A DNA stretch of 26,819 bases, from contig CAJULH010000026.1 in the NCBI GenBank assembly GCA_910587175.1, positions 1 through 26,819 on the forward strand. The letters are read 5' to 3'. How positions within the stretch are numbered: position 1 is the stretch's first letter; the number at the start of each line of letters is the position of its first letter. Source of the DNA: Candidatus Gastranaerophilales bacterium. Its GTDB lineage: Bacteria > Cyanobacteriota > Vampirovibrionia > Gastranaerophilales > Gastranaerophilaceae. The position numbers were made by a program, and so were the translations under genes. The notes under the pieces are model-generated. The model ran no database searches. It was not told where the DNA came from and was given only the letters and a program-made list of their open reading frames with translations. Below are positions 14,712 through 21,703 of the stretch, piece after piece.

Positions 14712-15737
14712 ATGGGGCATAAAGATTTGAAGAGAATAATTGATGTAAATATAAACCGTGCAACAGAGGCGCTCCGTGCACTTGAAGAAATTGCAAGATT
14801 TTATTTAAATGATGCCAAAATGTCTGAAGCGCTTAAAAATATGCGCCATTTTCTGTGCAATTTTTTTGACGGCGAATATTCTTCCCTTTTAAGTTCGCGT
14901 GATACCGTAAATGATGTCGGAGTGAAGATTCAAAACCCCACTAAACAAAACCGTAATATAAATATCGAAAATGTTTTTAAATCAAATATCAAAAGGCTGC
15001 AGCAAGCTCTGAGGATGCTTTCCGAGTACGGGAATCTTCCTGAAAATTTAAGATATGAAAGCTATACGCTTGAAAAAGAAATGTTTGAAAGGCTAAAGAT
15101 GAATATTAAAAAATATTTGCTTGAAAACAGAAGATTATACCTTGTGACGAATTCTGACAAATTTAATTCTGATGATGAATTTTTAGACAGAATTGCCCTT
15201 GCTCTGAAGGAAGGGGTTGATATTATTCAGCTGCGCGAAAAAAACCGTCCGGCAAAAGAAATCATTAAGCTTGGTAAAAGGATAAGAGAGCTTGCCAGCA
15301 ATTTTAATGCGCTTTTTATTGTGAATGACAGAATTGATATTGCAAAAATTGTTAAAGCTGATGGTGTTCATCTTGGTCAGGATGATATTTCACTTGATAT
15401 TGCAAGGGAAATACTCGGAGATGAATATATAATAGGTATTTCAACACATTGCCCTGATGATGCGCTTTGCGCAATGAAAGGCGGGGCGGATTATATAGGT
15501 GTGGGACCGGTGTTTAAAACACCAACAAAACCCGGAAGAATTCCTGTGGGCTTAGAATATGTAAAATGGGCGGGCGAGAATGTAAATATTCCGTTCTTTG
15601 CAATAGGCTCCATTGAGCCGGATAATATTGATGACGTTATAAAAGCGGGAGCAAACAGGGTTGCTGTTGTGCGTGCCATTATGAATAGTGAAAACCCAAA
15701 AGAAAACATTCAAAAAATTCTTTCGAAGCTTTCTTAA
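14712..15737 (+). CDS. thiE: ThiD2-ThiE fusion, thiamine-phosphate synthase
   Basis: The C-terminal part (about 135-341) is ThiE, which couples HMP-diphosphate with thiazole phosphate to give thiamine monophosphate. It shows RLYLVTNSD, GVDIIQLREKNR, FIVNDRIDIAKIVKADGVHLGQDD, YIGVGPVFKTPTKPG, FFAIGSI and the closing phosphate loop AVVRAIM. The first 130 residues (DVNINRATEALRALEEIARFYL and RLQQALRMLSEYGNL) match ThiD2, a domain known as an HMP-phosphate kinase and commonly fused to ThiE in cyanobacteria. The fusion is the main taxonomic hint in the window. It is a single-gene transcript, probably with a near-leaderless mRNA. No TPP riboswitch is seen upstream. Confidence 0.93.
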   Translation: MGHKDLKRIIDVNINRATEALRALEEIARFYLNDAKMSEALKNMRHFLCNFFDGEYSSLLSSRDTVNDVGVKIQNPTKQNRNINIENVFKSNIKRLQQALRMLSEYGNLPENLRYESYTLEKEMFERLKMNIKKYLLENRRLYLVTNSDKFNSDDEFLDRIALALKEGVDIIQLREKNRPAKEIIKLGKRIRELASNFNALFIVNDRIDIAKIVKADGVHLGQDDISLDIAREILGDEYIIGISTHCPDDALCAMKGGADYIGVGPVFKTPTKPGRIPVGLEYVKWAGENVNIPFFAIGSIEPDNIDDVIKAGANRVAVVRAIMNSENPKENIQKILSKLS

Positions 15738-15803
15738 TCAGGTTTGTTTTTAAATTCAAATGCGCTGTGTCCTGTCCGGATTTTAACTACTTTGAAAATT
15801 GGA

Positions 15804-17147
15804 CTAAGCGGTATATTCTTTTTCAAGTTTTTTAATTTTCCTAAATAAAATTGCATTTGAAATAATACTTGCAACAAATATTCCGCATGCCAGTCCTATC
15901 CAAAAGCCATTTAAAACTATATTGTACCTGAATGCTAAAAAACACCCTATTGGAATACTTACAAGGGGATATGCAAATGCCATTGTCCACATAATGGGTT
16001 TTGTTTCTTTTAATCCTTTAAGGGCGCCGGAGCACGCACATTGCATGCCATCAAACAGTAAAAAACAAAGAACTATACTAAACACCGGCAGACAGGTTTG
16101 TACAACAAGCGGGTCTTTTGTAAAAATTTTCAGGAGCGGTTTTGGAAAAACTCCGTAAAGCACCATATTTGTCAGCATATAACCTATTATCAAAATATAT
16201 CCTGTTAAGGTATATTTTTTGATATTCTGAAGATTTTTCTCTCCGTTTGCAAACCCTACCTTTATTGCGGCAGCATTTGAAATCGAAAGAGGAATCATAT
16301 AGGTTGCCCCTGTCATTGTTACAATAACGTTGTGGCAGGCAGCATAAAGGGATGAAAATTTACCTACGAGAACTGCGGTTATATTGAATCCTAAAAATTC
16401 AAAAAACATTGCAAGCGAGATAGGCCAGCCTGTTTTAACCAAATCTTTTATGTAGCTTTTATACTTTTGCGCTTTTCCTCTGAAAAACGGAATGCAATAA
16501 ATAAAAAGTACAAATGTCATAAGCCATCTTACAATAAGACTTGCAATAGCAAGCCCTTTAACACCAAGCTCGGGAAAACCCATATACCCGAAAACAAACA
16601 CTATGTTTAAAAATACATTTAAAAATATTGCAGCAATTACAATTAAATTCGGGAATATAACAATTTCATACGCTTGCAGAAACTCTTTGAAGGCGACAAA
16701 TAAAAGTCCTGCAAATGTTCCCCAGCTGGATATTTCAAGATATTCAACAACATAGTATGATAAATTTTCAGCAAGTCCCATATAAGGTACAGCAAAAATT
16801 ATAAGCCTGATTAAAACAAAAAATATAAAACCAATTAGAAGCGAATATACCGTTGTTACCCTGAACAAATTTTTTGAAGGGATTCTCATTCCCCGCAGGT
16901 TTGATACAACAGGGGAAATACTTGCCATGAAGCCAACCCCCGCTATAAAAAATGTCATAAAGATTGCAGAGGCAACGCTTATTGCGGCAAGAGTTGTTGT
17001 ACTGTGGCGTCCTGCGACAATAACATCGCCAATGTTTATGAGCATATTTCCAAGGTTTCCGAGGATAATCGGAATAGAAAGCTCAATAAGCTGCTTTGCG
17101 TAGTTTTTGTATTCTGTTAATTTACTGATTATTATATTTGTACTCAT
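15804..17147 (-). CDS. MATE family multidrug/sodium antiporter
   Basis: This 447-aa polytopic membrane protein has about twelve hydrophobic helices arranged as two MatE halves. It begins with LIELSIPIILGNLGNMLINIGDVIVAGR, a typical first-helix region of MATE exporters. The middle has GWPISLAMFFEFLGF, matching the start of the second half. It probably exports an organic cation or metabolite against a sodium or proton gradient, but the substrate cannot be predicted. Its ATG immediately follows the stop codon of the upstream FAD-dependent oxidase gene, with no intervening base, so translation is probably coupled. Confidence 0.88.
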   Translation of the reverse strand: MSTNIIISKLTEYKNYAKQLIELSIPIILGNLGNMLINIGDVIVAGRHSTTTLAAISVASAIFMTFFIAGVGFMASISPVVSNLRGMRIPSKNLFRVTTVYSLLIGFIFFVLIRLIIFAVPYMGLAENLSYYVVEYLEISSWGTFAGLLFVAFKEFLQAYEIVIFPNLIVIAAIFLNVFLNIVFVFGYMGFPELGVKGLAIASLIVRWLMTFVLFIYCIPFFRGKAQKYKSYIKDLVKTGWPISLAMFFEFLGFNITAVLVGKFSSLYAACHNVIVTMTGATYMIPLSISNAAAIKVGFANGEKNLQNIKKYTLTGYILIIGYMLTNMVLYGVFPKPLLKIFTKDPLVVQTCLPVFSIVLCFLLFDGMQCACSGALKGLKETKPIMWTMAFAYPLVSIPIGCFLAFRYNIVLNGFWIGLACGIFVASIISNAILFRKIKKLEKEYTA

Positions 17148-18518
17148 TTAAAACATCTTATCAGGGTTCATAATATTATTCGGGTCAAATAGTTTTTTAA
17201 TTTCTTTCATATATTTTAAAGCTGTGTCCTGCAAGGCAAAATCAAGATATGGTTTTTTTTCTGATCCTATTCCATGCTCTCCGGATAAACTCCCTCCAAG
17301 TTCTATGGCAAGTTTGAAAAGTTCTTCCTTTACTTTTTCAAAATTTTCTTTTTCTTTTTCATCGGATAAAACAAGTGCAAAATTCGGGTGGATATTTCCA
17401 TCTCCGGCATGACCCATAATGCATACTGTTATATTGTATTTTGCAGATATTTCCTGTATGCCTTCAACAAGCGGAACAATTTTGCTTCTGTTGACAACAA
17501 CATCTTCTGTTGCAACATTTGGTTTTATTTTAGTAACAGCAGCATACGCGGAACGTCTTGCTTTCCAGATTTTTTCATTTTCTTCTTCGCTTGTGCTCTG
17601 TATTATTTTCACTGCACCGGATTTTTGAAGTACTTTGTAGAGTTTTTTATTGTCTTCTTCTATTTTTGCACTGCTGCCATCAACCTCTATTAAAAGCGCT
17701 GCCTCTTTGTCACAGAGTAATCCTGTCGGGTTGTATTTTTCAATTGTCTGCAATGTATTTTTATCCAATAAATCCAAAGTGGATGGGACAATAAGCGCAT
17801 TTATAACGTCGTTTACCCCTTTTGCAGCACTAAGAAGAGTGTCAAAATAGCAAAGGGTTACCCTTCTTTTTTCAGGTTTAGGAATTAACTTTAGTGTAAC
17901 TTCTGATATAACGCCAAGGGTGCCTTCCGAGCCTGTAAACAGCTGGGTCAGGTTATATCCCGTTACGTTTTTTGCAACGTTTGAACCGGTTTCTATAATT
18001 TCTCCGGACGGAAGCACAACTTTCAGATTTATGACAAAGTCTTTAGTTGTACCGTATTTAAAAGCTCTTGGACCCCCTGAAGATAGTGCAACAGCTCCTC
18101 CGATTGTAGAAACTGCAAGGTTTGAAGGGTCTGGCGGGAAAAAAAGTCCTTCTTTTTCAACCGTTTCCTGAATTTTTTTTACAGTAACATATGGCTCAAC
18201 TTTTATTGTTAAATCTTCTTTGTTAAAATCCAATATTTTGTCCATCAAAGAAAGATGAAGAACTATACTTTTATCATTTGGCTTACAGCCTGAAGTATGA
18301 CAGGTTGCTGCTCCCCTTGGTACAATATTCAACCCGTTTTTTGATGCAAAAATAATCAGTTTTTGAATATCTTCTGTTGTTTTTGGAAAACACACGCAAA
18401 GCGGGGGTGTGATTTTATTTTTCAAAGGTGCTGTATCAAAAGCGTATGGATAAATATCCTCCTTTTTATCCAAAACTTTGATGTTTAATTTTTTAATTTT
18501 ATCGACTAGTTTTTGCAT
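17148..18518 (-). CDS. FAD-linked glycolate oxidase / D-lactate dehydrogenase (GlcD type)
   Basis: The enzyme oxidises a 2-hydroxyacid such as glycolate or D-lactate with FAD. The FAD_binding_4 domain (about 30-215) has PPLCVCFPKTTEDIQKLI, IVPRGAATCHTSGC, FPPDPSNLAVSTIGGAVALSSGGPRAFKYG and the GSEGTLGVISEVTLKL loop. The FAD-oxidase C domain carries GHAGDGNIHPNF and GGSLSGEHGIGSEKK, whose histidines bind metal and substrate. No iron-sulfur partner (GlcF) or GlcE is adjacent. The frame extends to a TTG at 18524, but the ATG at 18518 is preferred because TATAAT on this strand ends only 7 nt upstream of it, implying a leaderless mRNA. It is cotranscribed with the MATE gene. Confidence 0.9.
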   Translation of the reverse strand: MQKLVDKIKKLNIKVLDKKEDIYPYAFDTAPLKNKITPPLCVCFPKTTEDIQKLIIFASKNGLNIVPRGAATCHTSGCKPNDKSIVLHLSLMDKILDFNKEDLTIKVEPYVTVKKIQETVEKEGLFFPPDPSNLAVSTIGGAVALSSGGPRAFKYGTTKDFVINLKVVLPSGEIIETGSNVAKNVTGYNLTQLFTGSEGTLGVISEVTLKLIPKPEKRRVTLCYFDTLLSAAKGVNDVINALIVPSTLDLLDKNTLQTIEKYNPTGLLCDKEAALLIEVDGSSAKIEEDNKKLYKVLQKSGAVKIIQSTSEEENEKIWKARRSAYAAVTKIKPNVATEDVVVNRSKIVPLVEGIQEISAKYNITVCIMGHAGDGNIHPNFALVLSDEKEKENFEKVKEELFKLAIELGGSLSGEHGIGSEKKPYLDFALQDTALKYMKEIKKLFDPNNIMNPDKMF

Positions 18519-18525
18519 AAGCAAT

Positions 18526-18531
18526 ATTATA
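18526..18531 (-). promoter_or_regulatory. -10 element of the GlcD-MATE operon
   Basis: The hexamer reads TATAAT on the minus strand, and the ATG of the oxidase begins 7 nt beyond it. Transcription would start at or next to the start codon. No strong -35 is visible. Confidence 0.5.
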
Positions 18532-18840
18532 CTTTAAACAAAGTTAAATATTGAAAATGATAAATATGTATGTTTTAATATTCGGAACATTTTGTGTTTT
18601 AAGACGTCTTTCGTAATATATGCCGTATTTGCTGATATTAAGCCGGGAAGGAGTGTGATTTTACTGGTAGTCTTTCCCGGTTTGTTTTATGTTTTGGCGT
18701 TAAAAATTTAAATTTATCTAATTTATACAGATATTATTGTATAAAATAAAATGCCCAAAAGAAGGCAAAGCCTTGCTTTGGGCATAAATATTAAACCTAT
18801 TTTCCCTATCCGTTATTAATTAAAATTAACTAATTAATTT
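18532..18840. other. Gene-free spacer with hairpins
   Basis: No convincing gene lies here. The spacer holds a perfect 10-bp palindrome AAGACGTCTT at 18601-18610. It also holds a hairpin of AAGCCGGGAA (18640-18649) with TTCCCGGTTT (18674-18683), followed on the plus strand by a T-rich stretch, which could be a plus-strand terminator although no upstream plus gene exists. The terminator of the downstream minus gene lies at 18743-18785. A third sRNA is possible but unsupported by a good promoter. Confidence 0.4.
18743..18785 (-). terminator. Intrinsic terminator of the glutamine-rich protein gene
   Basis: ATGCCCAAA (18751-18759) pairs with TTTGGGCAT (18777-18785), with a nested AAGGC/GCCTT stem above it. 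On the minus strand the hairpin runs into ATTTTATTTTAT. It is among the strongest terminators in the window and lies about 55 nt beyond the stop codon. Confidence 0.8.
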
Positions 18841-19323
18841 TTATACGAGCTTGATTGCGCCATTTTTAATGTCTTGATCCATAGCCTGGGACATTTGTTC
18901 TTCTTCTGCCCTTGCTGCGGCAAGCTGCGTTTGTATTTGCTCTTGTTCTAATTCAAGCTGCTGCTGTTTTGCGTTTATTTCCTGGAGCATGCTGTCTTGT
19001 TGTGCCTGGAAGACAGACTCCATATTCATTTTTTCAAAGCTATAGTTTAAGTTTATTTCATCCAATGCTGATTGTAGATTTAATTGAGATTGATAATCAG
19101 AGCTATTACCAGAGGAGCTTCTTGCTTGTTTTAAATAGTTTAGCTTGTCAACATTTAGTTGAGAGAGGCTTTGGTTTTGCATCATTCCCAAATATCTTTG
19201 AGCATATGAAGATTGGTTTGCTAATGTTTGTTGCTCTTGGCTGATTTGAATCAGACGATATTCAAGGTTTGATATCCTCTGTTTCAATGTCATTTTTCTG
19301 AGCGATAATGTTACCCAGCCCAT
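18841..19323 (-). CDS. Glutamine-rich coiled-coil protein, unknown function
   Basis: I do not recognise this 160-aa protein. About 28 residues are glutamine. Apart from a serine/asparagine-rich break near residue 70 (SSSGNSSDYQ), the sequence is predicted to be long amphipathic helices, including ISNLEYRLIQISQEQQ and a C-terminal KQQQLELEQEQIQTQLAAAR with heptad spacing. There is no signal peptide, although the N-terminus GWVTLSLRK is mildly hydrophobic. A structural, scaffold or secretion-associated role is possible but not shown. AGGAGA lies 8 nt before the ATG, and a strong terminator follows, so it is a single-gene, probably well expressed unit. A perfect inverted repeat lies in its upstream region. 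Confidence 0.75.
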   Translation of the reverse strand: MGWVTLSLRKMTLKQRISNLEYRLIQISQEQQTLANQSSYAQRYLGMMQNQSLSQLNVDKLNYLKQARSSSGNSSDYQSQLNLQSALDEINLNYSFEKMNMESVFQAQQDSMLQEINAKQQQLELEQEQIQTQLAAARAEEEQMSQAMDQDIKNGAIKLV

Positions 19324-19446
19324 AAGTGTACTCTCCTAAAAGTTGTTTTTGTAATCTCTCGTGTGGTTATAATCTCTACACCATGATAAAAAATTTCTTT
19401 TTTAAAAAATTGCCTTTTTTCTTTACAAATATTAAGTTTTGTAACA

Positions 19447-19476
19447 GTATATACGATTTCTGCAATTCGTATATAC
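19447..19476. repeat. Perfect 10-bp inverted repeat in a divergent spacer
   Basis: GTATATACGA (19447-19456) and TCGTATATAC (19467-19476) are perfect inverted arms separated by 10 nt, giving 20-nt centre-to-centre spacing, about two helical turns. This is suited to a dimeric regulator. It lies between the glutamine-rich gene and the candidate sRNA, and its right arm overlaps a possible -10 box, TATACT (19472-19477). Confidence 0.5.
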
Positions 19477-19479
19477 TAA

Positions 19480-19620
19480 ATGTTTTTATATAAATGTAAG
19501 TGAAACATAGATATGGTTAGTGTTTAAGGTAAAATTACAATTAGCTTAACGGCTACGGACTTTATGGAGAAAGTTTAATTTTATCCGCAAAAAATACTAT
19601 TTTTATGCGGATTTTATTTT
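19480..19620 (+). ncRNA. Candidate small RNA with intrinsic terminator
   Basis: A strong plus-strand terminator at 19583-19620 has no plus-strand gene upstream, so it should end an independent short RNA. Upstream are two small hairpins: TAGC/GCTA at 19542-19555, and GGACTTT/AAAGTTT around the loop ATGGAG at 19557-19576. Possible promoters are TATACT (19472-19477) or TATAAA (19489-19494), neither with a good -35, so the 5' end is uncertain. No open frame of note is present. The rest of the 365-nt spacer 19324-19688 holds only the inverted repeat and promoter signals. Confidence 0.45.
19583..19620 (+). terminator. Intrinsic terminator with no upstream gene
   Basis: ATCCGCA (19583-19589) pairs with TGCGGAT (19606-19612). 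An inner AAAAATA/TATTTTT pairing extends the stem, and TTTATTTT follows. The T tract exists only in the plus direction. Confidence 0.75.
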
Positions 19621-19674
19621 GCAAAGATTTAAAAAATCATTATTTTGAAGCATTAATGCTCTTAAAAGTTGCAA

Positions 19675-19680
19675 TATAAT
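19675..19680 (+). promoter_or_regulatory. -10 element of the P-loop kinase gene
   Basis: TATAAT ends 8 nt before the ATG at 19689, so the transcript should begin within a base or two of the start codon. No Shine-Dalgarno is possible. Confidence 0.5.
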
Positions 19681-19688
19681 ATTTTATT

Positions 19689-20213
19689 ATGAAAAGATTA
19701 ATAGTAATTTCAGGAAAGCAGTATTCAGGAAAAGACACTGTTGCAAAAATTTTACTTGAAGAGTTAAAAATCTTTAAAAGAATAGGCATAGGCGATGCCA
19801 TAAAAATAATGTATGGCAGGCAAAATAATTTGACATATGATGAAATTGAGGCTGATAAAGCTACCTACAGAACCGGTTTAATTGAGCTTGGAGACTGGGG
19901 CAGGCGCCAGGACCCTGATTTTTGGCTGAATGAAATTTTAAAAATGGACGAAGATGTTATTGTACCGGATTTAAGGCTTGAGCATGAACTGGATGTTTTT
20001 AGAGCAAATAATGCCTATATGATAAGGGTTGAAGCAAACCTTGAGGCGCGTAAAACCCGCGGGGTTATTACAAACGAGAATGACTTAACCGAGATTGCGC
20101 TTGATAATTACAAGGCTTGGAACTATAAAATAGACAACAGCTTTGATTATGAAACCCTGAAGAATAATGTTAAACCTTTAATTAAAAACATTCAGGAATA
20201 TTTTAAAATATAA
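19689..20213 (+). CDS. P-loop kinase, phosphomevalonate- or nucleoside-monophosphate-kinase-like
   Basis: The 174-aa protein is a small P-loop phosphotransferase. The Walker A loop is GKQYSGKDT (residues 9-17). FKRIGIGDAIKIMYG follows as substrate-binding region, then ATYRTGLIELGDWGRRQDPDFWLNEI, and the strand-loop DVIVPDLRLEHELD. This arrangement (KxxYR, a W-G-R-x-x-D-P-x-F-W segment and a V-x-D-x-R strand) resembles animal-type phosphomevalonate kinases and phage-type deoxynucleoside monophosphate kinases. I cannot choose between them, and no mevalonate gene is near. The mRNA appears leaderless. Its stop codon abuts the stop of the convergent uridine-kinase-like gene. Confidence 0.75.
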   Translation: MKRLIVISGKQYSGKDTVAKILLEELKIFKRIGIGDAIKIMYGRQNNLTYDEIEADKATYRTGLIELGDWGRRQDPDFWLNEILKMDEDVIVPDLRLEHELDVFRANNAYMIRVEANLEARKTRGVITNENDLTEIALDNYKAWNYKIDNSFDYETLKNNVKPLIKNIQEYFKI

Positions 20214-21077
20214 CTACACTGCTTCTTCGAAGCTGTTTGTGATGTGGTTTATATATTCTAAAAGCTGGGCAAAATATGCAAGGTCGCATTCGCCGCTTGC
20301 AATGATGTCGCACTCGTTTCTTGCGGGCTGAATGTATTCTTTGCCTGCCTTAAGGGCGTATTGCCAGTGTTTTTGTGCGTTTTCTTTGTCCTGATTTCTT
20401 GTTTCTGCACGTCCGATGAAGCGTTTTTTCCTTATTTTGTTATCAATTTCAACATAAATTTTAACGTCAAAAATATTTTTAACAGGCTCAAACATTGTTG
20501 CCATGCCTTCAACCACAATGATTTTGTTGCTTTTAACAGGCAGACCTGACGGAACGCTCACCCCCGTGCCGTTTACAAGGTATTTTGGGGCTAAAATGTC
20601 GCAGCCGTTTTTTAATTCTTCAAGGTTTTTCGCCATTAAACCAAGCTGGAAGTTTTCAGGTGCATCAACGTCATAACCCGCATCTCTCAGCTTGTCAAAA
20701 TCACCGTATTTTTTAATCAGGGCTGAAATATCATTAAAGTAATTATCGGCGCTTAAGATGGTAACAGGCAGGTTTAAAATTTGTGTTGTTTTTATAATTT
20801 CTTCGCAAATGGTAGACTTACCGGAAGCGGATTCGCCCGTAATGCCTATTAAAATCCTGTCTTTCGGGTTACACACCAGCCTGTTTAAAAATCTTTCAAT
20901 AAAATCTTCTTTTATTTCTAAAAAAAGATTTTGACCGGATTTTTTATCCCAGTTTATTATCTGTTTAAATTTTGTTTTTAAATAAAACGCAAGAAATTCC
21001 CGTCCCATACGGGTTTCAAAGTTTGGTTTCTGAATTTTATCATTATTCGTTTCTATATTTTCAAGCAAACTGTTCAT
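20214..21077 (-). CDS. Uridine kinase / phosphoribulokinase-family P-loop protein
   Basis: The N-terminal 70 residues are an uncharacterised helical extension. A PRK/uridine-kinase domain follows, with Walker A GITGESASGKST (about residues 78-89), LSADNYFND as the characteristic substrate loop after the second strand, DVDAPENFQLGLM, IIVVEGMATMF and the lid-like KIRKKRFIGRAETRN. Uridine kinases phosphorylate uridine or cytidine for pyrimidine salvage, but other small substrates are known, so specificity is open. An AGGAG lies 15 nt before the ATG, further than usual. The gene is downstream of rpmH-rnpA on the same strand (18-nt gap), where yidD and yidC are usually found. Confidence 0.8.
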   Translation of the reverse strand: MNSLLENIETNNDKIQKPNFETRMGREFLAFYLKTKFKQIINWDKKSGQNLFLEIKEDFIERFLNRLVCNPKDRILIGITGESASGKSTICEEIIKTTQILNLPVTILSADNYFNDISALIKKYGDFDKLRDAGYDVDAPENFQLGLMAKNLEELKNGCDILAPKYLVNGTGVSVPSGLPVKSNKIIVVEGMATMFEPVKNIFDVKIYVEIDNKIRKKRFIGRAETRNQDKENAQKHWQYALKAGKEYIQPARNECDIIASGECDLAYFAQLLEYINHITNSFEEAV

Positions 21078-21095
21078 GATAGATTTATAATACTC

Positions 21096-21464
21096 CTAAA
21101 TAAATTTGTTTGCTAATTTATTTATAAGTTTTGTAACACTTAACTGTGCCTTGTTAAAATCTAATTCAAGAGCGCCTTCCTTTGCAACATATATCAGACT
21201 TTGAAATGAATTGTAACTTTCAATGCTGCTGTTTTTTTGTCCCAGTCTGAAAGCTTCTCTTGCAAGTCTTTTTATCCTATTTCTTTTTACTGCGCGTTTG
21301 TGAATTTTTTTACTTACAACAAATCCTATTTTTGTAGGCGCATCTGAATTTTCTTTATTTTTTCCGCCGTATAATACAAAAAACTCATCAGAGACAATTC
21401 TTCTTTGAAGATAAGTTGCCTTGAATGATGAGTTCTTTTTTAATCTAAATTCTTCTTTAAGCAC
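21096..21464 (-). CDS. rnpA: Ribonuclease P protein component
   Basis: RnpA is the protein subunit that helps RNase P RNA bind and process pre-tRNA 5' ends. The 122 aa show the aromatic N-terminus RLKKNSSFKATY, IGFVVSKKIHKRAVKRN and the RNR signature RNRIKRLAREAFR, followed by the YVAKEGALELDF strand-helix. The start is GTG at 21464, inside the last codons of rpmH (8-nt overlap), a common arrangement that couples translation of the two. The RNase P RNA gene itself is not in the window. Confidence 0.95.
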   Translation of the reverse strand: MLKEEFRLKKNSSFKATYLQRRIVSDEFFVLYGGKNKENSDAPTKIGFVVSKKIHKRAVKRNRIKRLAREAFRLGQKNSSIESYNSFQSLIYVAKEGALELDFNKAQLSVTKLINKLANKFI

Positions 21465-21609
21465 GTTTTTTTGCAGTAATTGCTAATGAGTGACGACCTT
21501 TAGCGCGTCTTCTGTTGAGGGTTTTTTGTCCTTGTGCTGTAGCCATTCTTGCTCTAAAACCGCTTACTCTCTGTCTTTTTCTTTTTGTGCCTTCAAGTGT
21601 GCGACGCAT
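21457..21609 (-). CDS. rpmH: Ribosomal protein L34
   Basis: The reverse strand encodes a 50-aa, very basic protein. It begins MRRTLEGTKRKRQRVSGF and continues RARMATAQGQKTLNRRRAKG, then RHSLAI and an AKKRA tail. The N-terminal RTLEGT and RVSGFRARM are closer to cyanobacterial L34 than to the usual MKRTYQPS start of other phyla. AGGAG lies just before the ATG, and a near-consensus promoter drives the rpmH-rnpA pair. dnaA, often divergent from rpmH near the origin, is not here; proC is in that place. Confidence 0.95.
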   Translation of the reverse strand: MRRTLEGTKRKRQRVSGFRARMATAQGQKTLNRRRAKGRHSLAITAKKRA

Positions 21610-21648
21610 TATTTTCTCCTTGACATTTTTCTATTATCAGTATGAAAT

Positions 21649-21677
21649 ATAATAGTTTAGACATATTTAAGTGTCAA
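21649..21677 (-). promoter_or_regulatory. Promoter of rpmH-rnpA
   Basis: On the minus strand TTGACA (21677-21672) and TATTAT (21654-21649) are 17 nt apart, an almost perfect housekeeping promoter. The -10 overlaps a plus-strand TATAAT (21648-21653) that could serve proC, so the two divergent transcripts may compete. Confidence 0.8.
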
Positions 21678-21703
21678 GTTTAATAGGAGAGTATGTAAAC
21701 ATT

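Noticed and set aside
18655..18711. A possible 18-aa hydrophobic peptide (GTG start, beginning MILLVVFPGLFYVL) after AAGGAG, reminiscent of small type I toxins
   Set aside because: The Shine-Dalgarno would be only one base from the GTG, and the same bases form a hairpin. Without a promoter or an antisense RNA this is not supportable.
19564..19569. Loop ATGGAG of the second sRNA as a kissing partner of the CTCCA in the first sRNA loops
   Set aside because: Only five bases match, which is expected by chance between any G-rich and C-rich loops.
20211..20216. Abutting stop codons of two convergent genes
   Set aside because: Zero-spacing convergent ends are common in compact genomes and need no special explanation.
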